DNA of 64,000 bases from Psychrobacillus sp. INOP01 (GCF_018140925.1 NZ_CP073315.1:2914001-2978000), one strand, 5' to 3'; positions 41,237-50,704 are shown, counted from the first letter of the stretch. Numbers and translations: made by a program. Notes: a model not told the origin generated them from the sequence alone.

Positions 41237-41851
41237 TTGCGTAAATTATCATTATTTGAAATGATTGTGATTGAACTTAAGAAGGTGGGGGTTATTATTT
41301 TAATTGTATTTGGTATCTTAATTTCATTTATTACCATTATATTATTCTTAATTTTATGTGCTAATATAATAATTTCTTTCATTAAAAAGAAACCTTTTCC
41401 TAAAAAATTGCTGATTGCAACGTTATCTGGGGTTGTTTTAGTATCTTCAATCTATATATATGAAATGTACTTTTTTACATTTAGTGAAATTGATAGAGAA
41501 TATACTCAAAACGGACCTGGACCTGTAACATCACCCACAGAAAAATATACGGCTAATGCTTTTTATGAACCATATGGTGGTGCGGCTGGAGGAGTTAATG
41601 TATGGGTTGAAATCACATACAATAATGAGAAAAATAAAGTTAAAACTGTTTATTATGGGGATGCAAAAAGTAATCTTTCTATGGAATGGATGGATGAAGA
41701 TACCCTGTATATTCTAAATGACGAACCTGAGCATCCAAATTCAAATAGAAGTATCGAATTAGAAATCGGTAAAGAGATTTATCACGAAAATGGTTTGGCT
41801 TGTAAAAGTTTGTTGATGAAAGACGACTATGATACTTGCTACCAAAACTAA
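41237..41851 (+). CDS. DUF5412-type membrane-anchored protein
   Basis: 204 residues. Two hydrophobic segments (about 14-45 and 55-78) are followed by an extracytoplasmic domain with the pattern I associate with DUF5412: PTEKYTANAFYEPYGGAAGG, VNVWVEITYNN, MEWMDEDTLYI, NSNRSIELEIGKEIYHENGL, and ACKSLL near the end. The function of the family is unknown. The start is uncertain: TTG 41237 has only GAAGAAG upstream, and ATG 41258 has no better site. Motif 4 begins 12 bp after its stop, exactly as motif 2 does after the hydrolase. Confidence 0.65.
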   Translation: MRKLSLFEMIVIELKKVGVIILIVFGILISFITIILFLILCANIIISFIKKKPFPKKLLIATLSGVVLVSSIYIYEMYFFTFSEIDREYTQNGPGPVTSPTEKYTANAFYEPYGGAAGGVNVWVEITYNNEKNKVKTVYYGDAKSNLSMEWMDEDTLYILNDEPEHPNSNRSIELEIGKEIYHENGLACKSLLMKDDYDTCYQN

Positions 41852-41862
41852 TATCTCTTATT

Positions 41863-41893
41863 GCAATAACGAGGTGCTTTAGTCCAACAAGAC
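41863..41893 (+). repeat. Cassette-type motif 4
   Basis: GCAATAACGAGGTGCTTTAG followed by TCCAACAAGACC, 12 bp after the stop of the DUF5412-type gene. More diverged than the others. Confidence 0.55.
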
Positions 41894-42272
41894 CATCATA
41901 TTGAACTGTCCCGTAAATGTTAGGCACGATAAATATTTTAGGCAGCTAAGGTTTGAACTCGGTATTGTACCGTGCTAGACCTTTTAATTTTGTCTAAATA
42001 CGTTTCGTATAAAATATATGTAACTTTTAGTTGAATACTGCGTATATATTGAAAATGGGAGGAATGAAATCTATTGGGTGACGTTTTGAGGTTCTATCCA
42101 TTTTAAATAAAATGGATTGTTTTAAGGAAACTCTCTTTTTCACCAAAACAGAGATACTAGAACCCTGGTAATAGTCTCCGAAGGCAAAGTCAAGTTGTCG
42201 AACTTGCAAGAGATAAGATAACTACCACTAAGGAAAAGTTATACGTATTAAGCAGGATGAGGGGGAAACTTT
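41894..42272. other. Intergenic with one hairpin
   Basis: No convincing gene. A perfect hairpin ATCCATTTT / AAAATGGAT at 42096-42117 is not followed by a T-run. The rest shows no repeat or clear promoter. Confidence 0.35.
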
Positions 42273-42938
42273 TTGATAAAAAAAAGATATCAATATTTGG
42301 TCTTAAATATTCTTTTATTATTTTTTATGGTATTTAATGTGCTAGATTTATACTCGAAAGCTGAAAATATTAAAGAATTGATTTTGGCATTTATTGCTTT
42401 CTTTCTACTATTTAATCTTTTCTTATTCATTATTAATTTTTCATTTAATAAGTTTTTCAATTGGTATGATAAACATACGGCAGAAAAATATAACTTTTAC
42501 CAATGGATGGGTGATCCTCACCCACCGATAAAGTTTTATGAAGAGTTTTCAAGTATTAAAAATTTTGAGCATAATAAGTTTATAGAAAATTGCAATCGAA
42601 TTAAAGAAAAAATGCTACGGGATTTGCCAGAGCTTAGTGACTTGAAAGGTTTTAGAACTTTTCTTGAACTTAAGTCAGCTAGTCCTCGACTAACATCGCT
42701 CTTAAGTTCAATGCAAACAATTTTAATTGCTGTTATTACGTCATCTTTAATTACTACTTTGAATTTTACCAAATGGAGTGTTTTGAAGTTTATTCTTAGC
42801 TATATATTATTTTTAATTTTTTTTGTGGGATTAATGAAAGTAATTGACTATATTAGTAAATCTATTGATAGAAATAAACTTTTATTGGTATTGGTTAATG
42901 AGTGTATTCAAGAAAAGGAAAATCAAGAAGTTGTATAA
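42273..42938 (+). CDS. Hypothetical membrane protein with two pairs of helices
   Basis: 221 residues. Two N-terminal membrane helices (about 9-27 and 36-58), a soluble cytoplasmic-like central region (about 62-145, with FNWYDKHTAEKYNFYQWMGD and a charged helical part), then two more helices (about 146-164 and 170-190) and a charged tail. No family recognised. It starts at TTG 42273 with GGGGGAAACT just upstream. The four-helix, paired layout resembles small envelope or superinfection-exclusion proteins, but that is only a resemblance. Its position in a repeat-bounded region suggests an acquired gene. Confidence 0.6.
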   Translation: MIKKRYQYLVLNILLLFFMVFNVLDLYSKAENIKELILAFIAFFLLFNLFLFIINFSFNKFFNWYDKHTAEKYNFYQWMGDPHPPIKFYEEFSSIKNFEHNKFIENCNRIKEKMLRDLPELSDLKGFRTFLELKSASPRLTSLLSSMQTILIAVITSSLITTLNFTKWSVLKFILSYILFLIFFVGLMKVIDYISKSIDRNKLLLVLVNECIQEKENQEVV

Positions 42939-43101
42939 GAGAGGAAAATAAATCTATGAATAAGTTGGATGTGATGGATGAATAGAACAATTCAACTTCA
43001 TCTAGCTCGTGGTGGATTTATTGGTGCTTTGATTATAAGTGTCCTTAACCCTTTATGCATTTTTGATGATTGCAGTTATAACACCCAGCTTTTAATGACA
43101 C

Positions 43102-43151
43102 GACAAAAGTAATCCACCTATGAGTTAGCACTCGGCTAGATTACTTTTGTC
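43102..43151. terminator. Perfect 13-bp inverted repeat, possible terminator
   Basis: GACAAAAGTAATC / GATTACTTTTGTC with a 24-nt interior. It lacks a strong T-run, so termination is uncertain. Confidence 0.4.
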
Positions 43152-43300
43152 TGTAATACGATTTCATAAGAAGGTAATCATTCCTATTAGATTGTTTAGA
43201 TTATTGCACATTTAATTGATTTTATTATTTTTATTTGATATTTTAACAAAAAAATATTATCTAATGAACTAAAATATGGATTTGGAAAAGGCTGTTATTG

Positions 43301-43537
43301 TTAAAAAATTTTATAGTGACTTTTCAAGGTATTTAATAGTCCTCCGTTATGCTCCAACCATTTTTCCTTTTCTCGCTCCACTGCTCGATTTTGCCATTCA
43401 AACCAAACATAAGAACATTCACTACAATGACTCTCTACCCCACTGTTATTGTGCAAATCTCTTCGTATAAATAAAGTCCTTTTGCGACAGCAATAGCAAA
43501 AAAATATTTTATCATCATTTTTTTTGATTATCAGCAT
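43301..43537 (-). CDS. Small zinc-ribbon protein
   Basis: 78 residues. Cysteine pairs FCYCC (near residue 15) and HCSEC (near residue 38) probably bind one zinc ion; the rest is charged and helical (WQNRAVEREKEKWLE). Start ATG 43537 follows TTGGAGGTAATATTC. A truncated copy lies at 37995-38204 in the same orientation. Isolated, AT-rich, no partner gene visible. Likely nucleic-acid or protein binding, but the function is unknown. Confidence 0.65.
   Translation of the reverse strand: MLIIKKNDDKIFFCYCCRKRTLFIRRDLHNNSGVESHCSECSYVWFEWQNRAVEREKEKWLEHNGGLLNTLKSHYKIF
43353..43490 (+). repeat. Right copy of a 138-bp direct repeat
   Basis: Matches 38053-38190 with five mismatches. It lies within the intact small zinc-ribbon gene, while the left copy is within its truncated version. 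Confidence 0.85.
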
Positions 43538-43595
43538 GAATATTACCTCCAATGTACATTATTTATTGTCAATTTCTTTGTTATTTATTCTTTAG

Positions 43596-43736
43596 TTAAT
43601 AAAAAATGGCTATGTTAAAGTTAATAAATCCAATAATCAAATTGATGACTACAAAGATAAATAATACCCAATGTATATTCTTAGATAAAATCTCTTCATC
43701 ATTTTCTCCTCCACATATAGGACAATACCAAGAGAG
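43596..43736 (-). pseudogene. 5'-truncated zinc-ribbon / membrane-helix gene fragment
   Basis: On the minus strand an open frame reads WYCPICGGENDEE followed by one hydrophobic helix (HWVLFIFVVINLIIGFINF) and TAA. Upstream it is closed by TAA at 43737-43739 with no start codon between. It looks like the C-terminal half of a small zinc-ribbon membrane protein whose start has been lost. Confidence 0.4.
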
Positions 43737-43739
43737 TTA

Positions 43740-44161
43740 TTAAAGTCTGTTATCGATTCCTTTAAACTTGCTTCCTTCTAGCCTAAATTGACTTAATTAG
43801 ATTTCCGTAAACCACCGTATTAGGGACCTGTTTGCCATCTACCTCTTCATAGCGGAATACTATTTCGATTCCAACTCATTGAAAGATGTATCGTTAAAAG
43901 CGGGGGGAAGAGATAAGTGGTAGGAACATTCTTTAAGTCGAATTCAAAACCCCTGCAAAATATAGCAGTAGAAGTTTTTACTGTAGTAGAGGACCAATTT
44001 CTACCAGTTGAGCTTGAATTAGAGGCTTACATCAGTAAGTGAACCAGCATCCTTGGATATGTAGGGAATCTATTTCCAAGACTGAAGAATCTTCAGTTTA
44101 GATCAAACCAAGCTTAAACAAAACTTTCAACAAATACCAATCAGCTTAAAAAGACAGTGAG
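43740..44161. other. Decayed intergenic region
   Basis: No certain gene. A 41-codon frame with GTG start lies at 43917-44042 (VVGTFFKSNSKPLQNIAVEV...). It has GGGGGGAAG about 10 nt upstream but no resemblance I can name. It could be a relic. Confidence 0.3.
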
Positions 44162-44193
44162 ATCCAGCGGCTATCAGCCGCTGGATATTTCTT
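44162..44193 (+). terminator. Strong orphan terminator
   Basis: ATCCAGCGGC / GCCGCTGGAT perfect 10-bp GC-rich stem followed by ATTTCTTTT. No intact gene precedes it. Confidence 0.7.
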
Positions 44194-44223
44194 TTATATG
44201 GTAGTATTACCAACCTTTTGTGA

Positions 44224-44252
44224 TAGACTCTAAAAAATACTAGACTTATACT
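44224..44252 (+). promoter_or_regulatory. Probable promoter of S-layer gene 2
   Basis: TAGACT, 17 nt, TATACT. The predicted leader is about 140 nt and includes a small CTCCAA / TTGGAG hairpin near 44264-44283. The -35 match is weaker than that of S-layer gene 1. Confidence 0.5.
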
Positions 44253-44395
44253 AACTTAGTAGTCTCCAAAAGAATTATTGGAGGATGTAAGTTTACGAAG
44301 AGAAAACATCATTTCGTTATTCTACATAAGTAGGAGCAAATTTACTAAATTATAGTTATAACAAATTATATTTACCTATTAGGAGGAAATTTTCC

Positions 44396-46966
44396 ATGAC
44401 CATTCAATCATCGAAATACAGTAAATTTTTAGCTGGTGCAGCTTCAGCTGCTCTAGTAGCAACAGCAATCGTACCAACTGCTTTAGCAGCAGAGGTAGAA
44501 ACAGCAGCAAAAGAATTCTCAGACGTAGCTCCAACACACACACACTACGGTGCAATTATGCAAGCTGTAGAACGTGGATTATTCAACGGTTACACAGATG
44601 GTACTTTCAAACCTGAAAACACTATCGACCGTAAAGGTGTAGTTAAATCTCTTGCTAACTATGTAGTTTCACAATCTGAGTATAAAACTTTTGAAGCGTA
44701 TGTTGCTGCTAACAAGTTAGCTGAAACTGTAGCGCCATTCAATGATGTTCCTGCAACTCATGGTGACAAAGAATTATTTAACGCTTCTTTAATCGTTAAA
44801 GATTCTGGAATCTTCACTGGAAGCAACAACAACTTAATGCCTGCTAACGTAATTACTCGTCAACAAATGGCAAAAGTATTAGTTAACGGATTTGACCTTA
44901 AAGATCTTGCAGATGTTGAATCAAAAGTTACTGATAACGACAAAGCTCAAGCTGAGTACGTTGACTACATCAACATCTTATCTGAAAACGGTGTAACTGA
45001 AGTTACTGCGTTCAATCCAACTGGAGCAGTTAAGCGTGGACAAATGGCTTCATTCTTGAACCGTTCATATGATGTTGCTCATCCAGAAGAAGTTAACACA
45101 ACTCCAGAAGTTGTTTCTGTAAGTGCGGTTAACGCTAAAGAGTTAGTTGTTACATTCAACCAAGCTGTTGATGCAACAGATGCGGCTATTAAAACGAAAT
45201 ATGCTGTCGAAGGCGAAACTATCTCTAACGCAGTAGTTTCAGAAGATGGCAAGACTGTAACTTTAACAACTGCTGATGAGTTAAAAGTATCAAATGCTAA
45301 AGTTACTGTTTCACCGATCAAAACAAAAGCAGATGCTACTGTTCTAACTTCAGAGTTCAACAAGTTGCTAACATTTGCAGATACAACTCCTGTTGATATT
45401 AAATCTGTTGAAGCAAAAGGAACTACAGCAGTTATCACTTTTGATGAGCCTGTACAAAGCGAAGGAACTGTAAGCTTGGATGGTGTTCAACTTGCATCTC
45501 CTGCTCAATATACTTTATCTGGTAAAACACTAACAATTACAGGTTTAACTGCTGATAAGTCTTATAAAGTAGATGTTGTTGGAGCAACGGACTTCGCTAA
45601 CAATATCTCTAACCCTATCGCTGTTAACTTCACAGTAGCTAAGCCAGTAGTTGATAATTCAAACCCAACTGTATCTACTACAGTTAACGGTACTGAAATC
45701 ACTTTTGATTTCTCAGAAGAATTGTCTAAACAAAATCTTGATGGGACTTCAGGTCGTAATGAGTATGCAAAAGTAACTGTAGGAACTACTGATTTCTACT
45801 TGACTGATGCTAATATTAAAGATGCTACTGATAAAACTAAATTTACTGTAGATGCAGTATCTGTTTTAGGTGGAGCTAAATTTATTAATACAAAAGTTAA
45901 AGTAGAAGGACAAAAAGACCTAGCTGGTAACGCTGGAGATGCTTTTGAATTCGATGCAACTCTAGCTATAGATTCAACTCCTGCTACTCTTTCATCTACT
46001 TCATCTAAAATGCTAGTAGAAGATAATACAACTGTTACTACAGACGAAGATGCTTTATACCTTACTTTCAATGAGCCTGTAAAAGTAAACGGTGATTTAA
46101 CTCTTAATACTAAGAATGGTATTGTTTATACAACTGGAAATGTAACAGCTGTAAATGAAGTTGCAGGAACTGGTTTTGATGTTGATGGTAACGGTAAAGT
46201 TGAAGGTTCTGAAAAAAATACTGTTAAAGTTTCTATTGACCTAGATAGCAATTCAACATACTCATTCGAATTGGCTGCTGGAGCAGTAGCAGATTTGACT
46301 GGAAATAAAAATGCAGAGACAATTACATTTAATGTTGCAACTGGTACTTTCCAAGCTACACCTGGTACAGTTACAGATTCATTAGTTTATGGCACTACAC
46401 CAGTTGTAGTAGATGCTACTAACAATAGAGTATTCACTGTTGAGTATGCTGCAGATGTTACTTCTTCAGCAACAACAGTAGCTAACTACACTCTTGGAGG
46501 AAAAGTATTACCTACAGGAACTCAACTTCAGTTTGTAAATGGAACTAAAAAAGTAAGATTCACATTACCTGAAGGTTCTATCACTGCTAATGGTAGCTAT
46601 GTTCTTGAAGCTAAGAATGTTGTAGATACTAAAGGTAACACGCTTAAAGACGGTAAAGCTACAACTCCAGTTGTGCTAAAAGAAAGCGTTGCTCCAGTAG
46701 CTTCTAAAGTAACTGTAGTAGATAGCAAAACATTTACTGTTGATTTCTCTGAAGCAATTGCTGACCAAGCTACTGTTACTGGTTTAACAGTTAAGATTGC
46801 TGATGCTTCTGTAGTTCCTGCTTCAGTTGTAGCAGCTAATGGCAAGCTAACTGTTAAGACAACTAATGACTTTGCACTAACAGATAGCATTGCTGTTGAG
46901 TTTAAATCAGCTAACCTATTTGATGCTAATAAGAACAAAGTTAAAGACGGTTCTGTTTCTAAATAA
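44396..46966 (+). CDS. S-layer protein 2 (SLH + Ig-like domains)
   Basis: 856 residues. Signal peptide 1-31 (ALA-AEVE), three SLH modules to about 220 (GLFNGYTDGTFKPENTIDRK; NNLMPANVITRQQMAKVL; FNPTGAVKRGQMASFLNRS), then Ig-like repeats (VVTFNQAVDATD, AVITFDEPVQ, LYLTFNEPVKVNG, FTVDFSEAIAD). The first ~220 codons are near-identical to S-layer gene 1; the remainder is different. Start ATG 44396 behind TAGGAGG. Same export (SecA2) and anchoring are expected. It may be an alternative subunit expressed under other conditions or a silent recombination partner. Confidence 0.92.
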   Translation: MTIQSSKYSKFLAGAASAALVATAIVPTALAAEVETAAKEFSDVAPTHTHYGAIMQAVERGLFNGYTDGTFKPENTIDRKGVVKSLANYVVSQSEYKTFEAYVAANKLAETVAPFNDVPATHGDKELFNASLIVKDSGIFTGSNNNLMPANVITRQQMAKVLVNGFDLKDLADVESKVTDNDKAQAEYVDYINILSENGVTEVTAFNPTGAVKRGQMASFLNRSYDVAHPEEVNTTPEVVSVSAVNAKELVVTFNQAVDATDAAIKTKYAVEGETISNAVVSEDGKTVTLTTADELKVSNAKVTVSPIKTKADATVLTSEFNKLLTFADTTPVDIKSVEAKGTTAVITFDEPVQSEGTVSLDGVQLASPAQYTLSGKTLTITGLTADKSYKVDVVGATDFANNISNPIAVNFTVAKPVVDNSNPTVSTTVNGTEITFDFSEELSKQNLDGTSGRNEYAKVTVGTTDFYLTDANIKDATDKTKFTVDAVSVLGGAKFINTKVKVEGQKDLAGNAGDAFEFDATLAIDSTPATLSSTSSKMLVEDNTTVTTDEDALYLTFNEPVKVNGDLTLNTKNGIVYTTGNVTAVNEVAGTGFDVDGNGKVEGSEKNTVKVSIDLDSNSTYSFELAAGAVADLTGNKNAETITFNVATGTFQATPGTVTDSLVYGTTPVVVDATNNRVFTVEYAADVTSSATTVANYTLGGKVLPTGTQLQFVNGTKKVRFTLPEGSITANGSYVLEAKNVVDTKGNTLKDGKATTPVVLKESVAPVASKVTVVDSKTFTVDFSEAIADQATVTGLTVKIADASVVPASVVAANGKLTVKTTNDFALTDSIAVEFKSANLFDANKNKVKDGSVSK

Positions 46967-47027
46967 TCCTTATTAAAAACAATTCAAATAATTATTTTCT
47001 GTTGAATGAAATAATTGAATGAGAGAA

Positions 47028-47066
47028 TGCCTTGTGGAGAGAAATCTCTGCGGGGTTTTTCTTTTG
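47028..47066 (+). terminator. Terminator of S-layer gene 2 (shared family)
   Basis: GCCTTGTGGAGAG / ATCTCTGCGGGG stem then TTTTTC. Closely related in sequence to those at 37578 and 60738. Confidence 0.7.
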
Positions 47067-47127
47067 CCTTTAATCCGTAATGAATGACTTTTAAACATTT
47101 TAAATTTAATAGAAGGATTGTAATATC

Positions 47128-47163
47128 AGCCCTAACTCATTAAGTGGAGATAGGGCTTTTTCT
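47128..47163 (+). terminator. Second terminator downstream of S-layer gene 2
   Basis: AGCCCTA / TAGGGCT followed by five T. Confidence 0.55.
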
Positions 47164-47393
47164 ATTTGAGGAGGGATCATTGGGATAAAATGTGAAGTCA
47201 AGAAACAGAAGCAAATGTAGCTACTGGAGAATCAGCCTGTCTCAGAAGAGTAAACATTGTTAGTTTGAGATTAGTAAAGGAATCTAGCATTTTATACAAG
47301 GAACCCCTACATTACAAAAATTTCAATAACCTTACATATTGCACAATATCATTATTAACGTTTATATCCTATATCAAAGGAAATAGTACAGGT
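47164..47393. other. Leader and promoter region of S-layer gene 3
   Basis: No gene. A possible promoter is TTGCAC (47339-47344), 17 nt, TTATAT (47362-47367). The rest shows nothing notable. Confidence 0.35.
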
Positions 47394-47423
47394 AGTGTAA
47401 TAGAAGAAAAATTCTATTACACT
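47394..47423 (+). promoter_or_regulatory. Leader stem-loop of S-layer gene 3
   Basis: AGTGTAATAGAA / TTCTATTACACT perfect 12-bp stem with a 6-nt loop, 48 nt before the start codon. Different in sequence from the hairpin in gene 1's leader but similar in size and place. Confidence 0.6.
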
Positions 47424-47471
47424 AGCTAAAAATTTTAGAAATTGGAACCTAAGATGAGGAGGAAATTATAC

Positions 47472-50381
47472 ATGGCTAACAAACCAACGAAATACCGTAA
47501 GTTTTCAGCTGGTGCAGCTACAGCTACACTAGTAGCAACGGCAATCGTACCAACTACTTTTGCAGCAGAGGTAAAAAGCGCAGGAACTGACTTTTCTGAT
47601 GTCGCTTCAACGCATACACACTACGCTGCAATTATGCAAGCTGTAGAACGTGGACTATTTGATGGTTATAAAGATGGTACTTTCAAACCTGAAAACTCTA
47701 TCGACCGTAAAGGTGTAGTGAAATCTCTTGCGAAATATGTAATTTCTCAATCTGACTATAAAAATTTCGAAGAGTATGTTACTGCTAACAAATTAGCAGA
47801 TAAAGTAACACCATTTAAGGACGTTCCTGCAACTCATGGTGACAAAGAATTATATTACGCTTCTTTAATCGTAAAAGAGTCTGGAATCTTCAAAGGTAGC
47901 AATAACAACCTAATGCCTGCAAACAACATTACTCGTCAACAAATGGCACAAGTTCTTGTGAACGGATTTGGTTTAAAGGATCTTGCTGGAGTGGAGTCGA
48001 AAGTTACGGACAATGCTAAAGCACAACAACAATTTGTAAAATATATTAATATTTTATCTGAAAATGGTGTAACCGAAGTTACTGCATTTAATCCAACCGG
48101 TGATGTTAAACGTGGTCAAATGGCTTCATTCTTGAACCGTTCTTTTGATGTTGCCCATCCAGTAGTTGATAACCCAACTCCGGAAGTGGTTTCCGTAAAT
48201 GCTGATAACTTAAAACAGTTCTCTATTACTTTCAACTCAAAAGTAGATAAAGCATCTGCTGAAGATATTGCAAATTATTCATTAGCTGATGTAACATCTG
48301 GTGCTACTGCAGATTTAACAAACGGTTCTGTAAAACTACAAGATGAAGGAAAAACTGTACTTATAACGCTTGGAAAGGAAGCTCGTCAACAAGACGAAGT
48401 GAAAGTTACTGTAGAAGATGTAGTAAATGAAAAAAATGTGCCTAACAAAAAATACGAAGGAAATGTTACATTCTTTGATAGAGCTGCACCAACAGTTGAA
48501 ACGCTTCGTACAGTTGGTCCACGTTCAGTAGAGATTAACTTCTCTGAACCTTTGGCAGCTGCACCAACTGTTAAATTAGATAATGGATCTATTTCTACAG
48601 CTGTTACAATTGATCCTTCCAATCGCTCTAGAGCAGTAGTTGAATTTGGTATCGCTCCTACAGAAGGTGCACATTCACTTGAAATAGAGGGTGGCCAAGA
48701 CTACGCTTCATATAAAGTAGCTAAAACTACTAAAGAATTTAACTATGCTGTTGATACCACTGTACCGACAGTTACAATTGACAAAGCTGCACCAGATCAA
48801 GTCACATTTAAATTCTCTAAACCGGTTAAAGTTACAAACGCCGGCAATGTTTCGTTCTACCATACTGTTAATAATAGTGCTAATTATGTAGGAACTGGTC
48901 TTACTGCAGTAAATGCAGTTAATGGTTTTGCTGATACATTTACAGTGAACTTTGCAACACCACTTCCGGAGGGTACTTCAAAGTTGTTCTTAAACACAAA
49001 AGAAAATGCCTTTGAAGATGCTTGGGGTAATGACGTTGCATCAGCGGAATTATCAGCAAATGTAGTTTTAGATAAAACTGCCCCTTCCGTTACAAAAGTA
49101 GATGCTACTACTGACAAGAAATTTGTTGTTACATTCTCTGAAGAAGTAAATGAAACAACTGCTGAATTAGCAGCAAATTATGCTTTAACGGATTCTGCTG
49201 GTAAAGCTATATCACTTACTGGCGCTACTTTTGATTACGACAATTCGAAAAAGACTGTAACCGTTACTTTGCCTACAAACTTAAAACCAGGTTCATACTC
49301 ATTAGTAGTTAAGAATATAGAAGATTTATCCTATGAAAAAAATAAATTAACCTCTCAAACGATTAACGTTGCTATACCTGATTCAACAGCTTGGGATGTT
49401 AAAAGTGCAGTTAAAAGCGGAAATAATATCCGAGTAACATTTAGCGAAGCGATGAGCACAGAAGAGTTGACAAGTCTTTCCAACTATAGTTTACGTAATA
49501 AGGACGTAATGGTTAATCACCCAGCTGGTACATCAATCGTTGTTATTAATAATTCAACAGTTGAGATTCGCTTACCTGCTGGTAATACAGTGATTAATAA
49601 TATTGATGGAGTACGTGTGAGTGGATCACTTAAAGATGCTGCTGGGAATGTATATAGTAATACGGATTACATTTTAGAACCAGTATCAAATGATGCTTTA
49701 GATGAAGTCTCTCTTGTAAAAGATTCTGCTATGACAGCTACAAATAAAACTGTTAAGTTCCAATTAAACCAAGAATTACAAGGTTCATTGAATCCATCCT
49801 TGTTTACTGTAGCTGATCCATCACCTGCTGGAACATTTACATTTGGTGGAGCTTCCTATGAAAATAACAATGGGAAAGCAACGGTAACATTAACACTTGC
49901 GGCTAACAGTACTACATCTTCCTTTGCACCAAATCAGAAATTAAATGTTGTAGCTACAGCTGGTGCTTTAACTAATACATTTGGAACTACAAATTCGGCA
50001 TTCACCATTTCAGTTAAAGATGGGATTGCTCCAAGTGTTGAGAAAGGTAATGATGGGAAACTATTAATAGATAACAATACAGCAACTGGTAATGTTTCTG
50101 ATTTCACTATTGATTTTGATGAAGCCTTATCAGCGTCAACTGCTCTTTGGGCTAGTGACCTAGTAATAACTAAAGTTGATGGAGATAGATTAAAAGCTGG
50201 AGATGATTATACAGTAACCGCAACTGCAAATGGTGATACCGCTACTGTAACTTTAGTAAATGGATATGCAACTTACACTGGTGCATTATCTGTTGCTACT
50301 GTAAAAACTCCAGCATATATCCGTGATGTAGCTGGTAATACCGCTAACGCATTTGGCGCAACAACAGTAACGATTGAGTAA
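47472..50381 (+). CDS. S-layer protein 3 (SLH + Ig-like domains)
   Basis: 969 residues. Signal peptide 1-31 (TFA-AEVK). Three SLH modules to about 220 (GLFDGYKDGTFKPENSIDRK; NNLMPANNITRQQMAQVL; FNPTGDVKRGQMASFLNRS), then Ig-like repeats (FSITFNSKVDKA, VEINFSEPLAA, VTFKFSKPVKVT, FVVTFSEEVNET, IRVTFSEAMST). Start ATG 47472 behind GAGGAGG; upstream in-frame ATGs overlap that site. The N-terminal third is closely similar to genes 1 and 2; the C-terminal part is unrelated at sequence level. The codon pattern is slightly less optimised than gene 1, suggesting lower expression. Confidence 0.92.
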   Translation: MANKPTKYRKFSAGAATATLVATAIVPTTFAAEVKSAGTDFSDVASTHTHYAAIMQAVERGLFDGYKDGTFKPENSIDRKGVVKSLAKYVISQSDYKNFEEYVTANKLADKVTPFKDVPATHGDKELYYASLIVKESGIFKGSNNNLMPANNITRQQMAQVLVNGFGLKDLAGVESKVTDNAKAQQQFVKYINILSENGVTEVTAFNPTGDVKRGQMASFLNRSFDVAHPVVDNPTPEVVSVNADNLKQFSITFNSKVDKASAEDIANYSLADVTSGATADLTNGSVKLQDEGKTVLITLGKEARQQDEVKVTVEDVVNEKNVPNKKYEGNVTFFDRAAPTVETLRTVGPRSVEINFSEPLAAAPTVKLDNGSISTAVTIDPSNRSRAVVEFGIAPTEGAHSLEIEGGQDYASYKVAKTTKEFNYAVDTTVPTVTIDKAAPDQVTFKFSKPVKVTNAGNVSFYHTVNNSANYVGTGLTAVNAVNGFADTFTVNFATPLPEGTSKLFLNTKENAFEDAWGNDVASAELSANVVLDKTAPSVTKVDATTDKKFVVTFSEEVNETTAELAANYALTDSAGKAISLTGATFDYDNSKKTVTVTLPTNLKPGSYSLVVKNIEDLSYEKNKLTSQTINVAIPDSTAWDVKSAVKSGNNIRVTFSEAMSTEELTSLSNYSLRNKDVMVNHPAGTSIVVINNSTVEIRLPAGNTVINNIDGVRVSGSLKDAAGNVYSNTDYILEPVSNDALDEVSLVKDSAMTATNKTVKFQLNQELQGSLNPSLFTVADPSPAGTFTFGGASYENNNGKATVTLTLAANSTTSSFAPNQKLNVVATAGALTNTFGTTNSAFTISVKDGIAPSVEKGNDGKLLIDNNTATGNVSDFTIDFDEALSASTALWASDLVITKVDGDRLKAGDDYTVTATANGDTATVTLVNGYATYTGALSVATVKTPAYIRDVAGNTANAFGATTVTIE

Positions 50382-50428
50382 CTTTTAGATGCTTCCACTC
50401 AAATCTAATGTGTTAAAATATTTTCTAA

Positions 50429-50466
50429 AACATCCCCGTAGAGAATCTTCTACAGGGATGTTTTTA
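50429..50466 (+). terminator. Terminator of S-layer gene 3
   Basis: AACATCCC-x-GTAGA / TCTAC-x-GGGATGTT followed by T5. Similar core to the hairpin at 37812. Confidence 0.75.
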
Positions 50467-50704
50467 TATGTTTATCCGGTCGTAAGAATTATTTGTCTAT
50501 TTTTGTTTTAAAAGCACAAAATCTATAGCTTAATGTTTTTTACAAAAATATAATACTCTACTAAAGTTAAAACTATTCATAGAAAATACATGTATCCCAA
50601 AATAACCCATAAAATGAAAGGGAGCACGGGTTTTTCGATAGTTGCTCCTATAATTTTGGGTAAAATACAGTTAATTTATCATTAGCTTCTATAGGAGGAA
50701 AGTA

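Noticed and set aside
38821-41893. A true integron cassette array
   Set aside because: No integrase gene, and the motif lacks proper attC core sites. Kept only as a cassette-like observation.
42978-43112. 44-codon small gene (MNRTIQLHLARGGFIG...)
   Set aside because: No good ribosome binding site, and the end runs into the inverted repeat at 43102.
43917-44042. 41-codon gene with GTG start
   Set aside because: A G-rich sequence precedes it, but there is no recognisable product and the surroundings look decayed. Mentioned only under the stretch.
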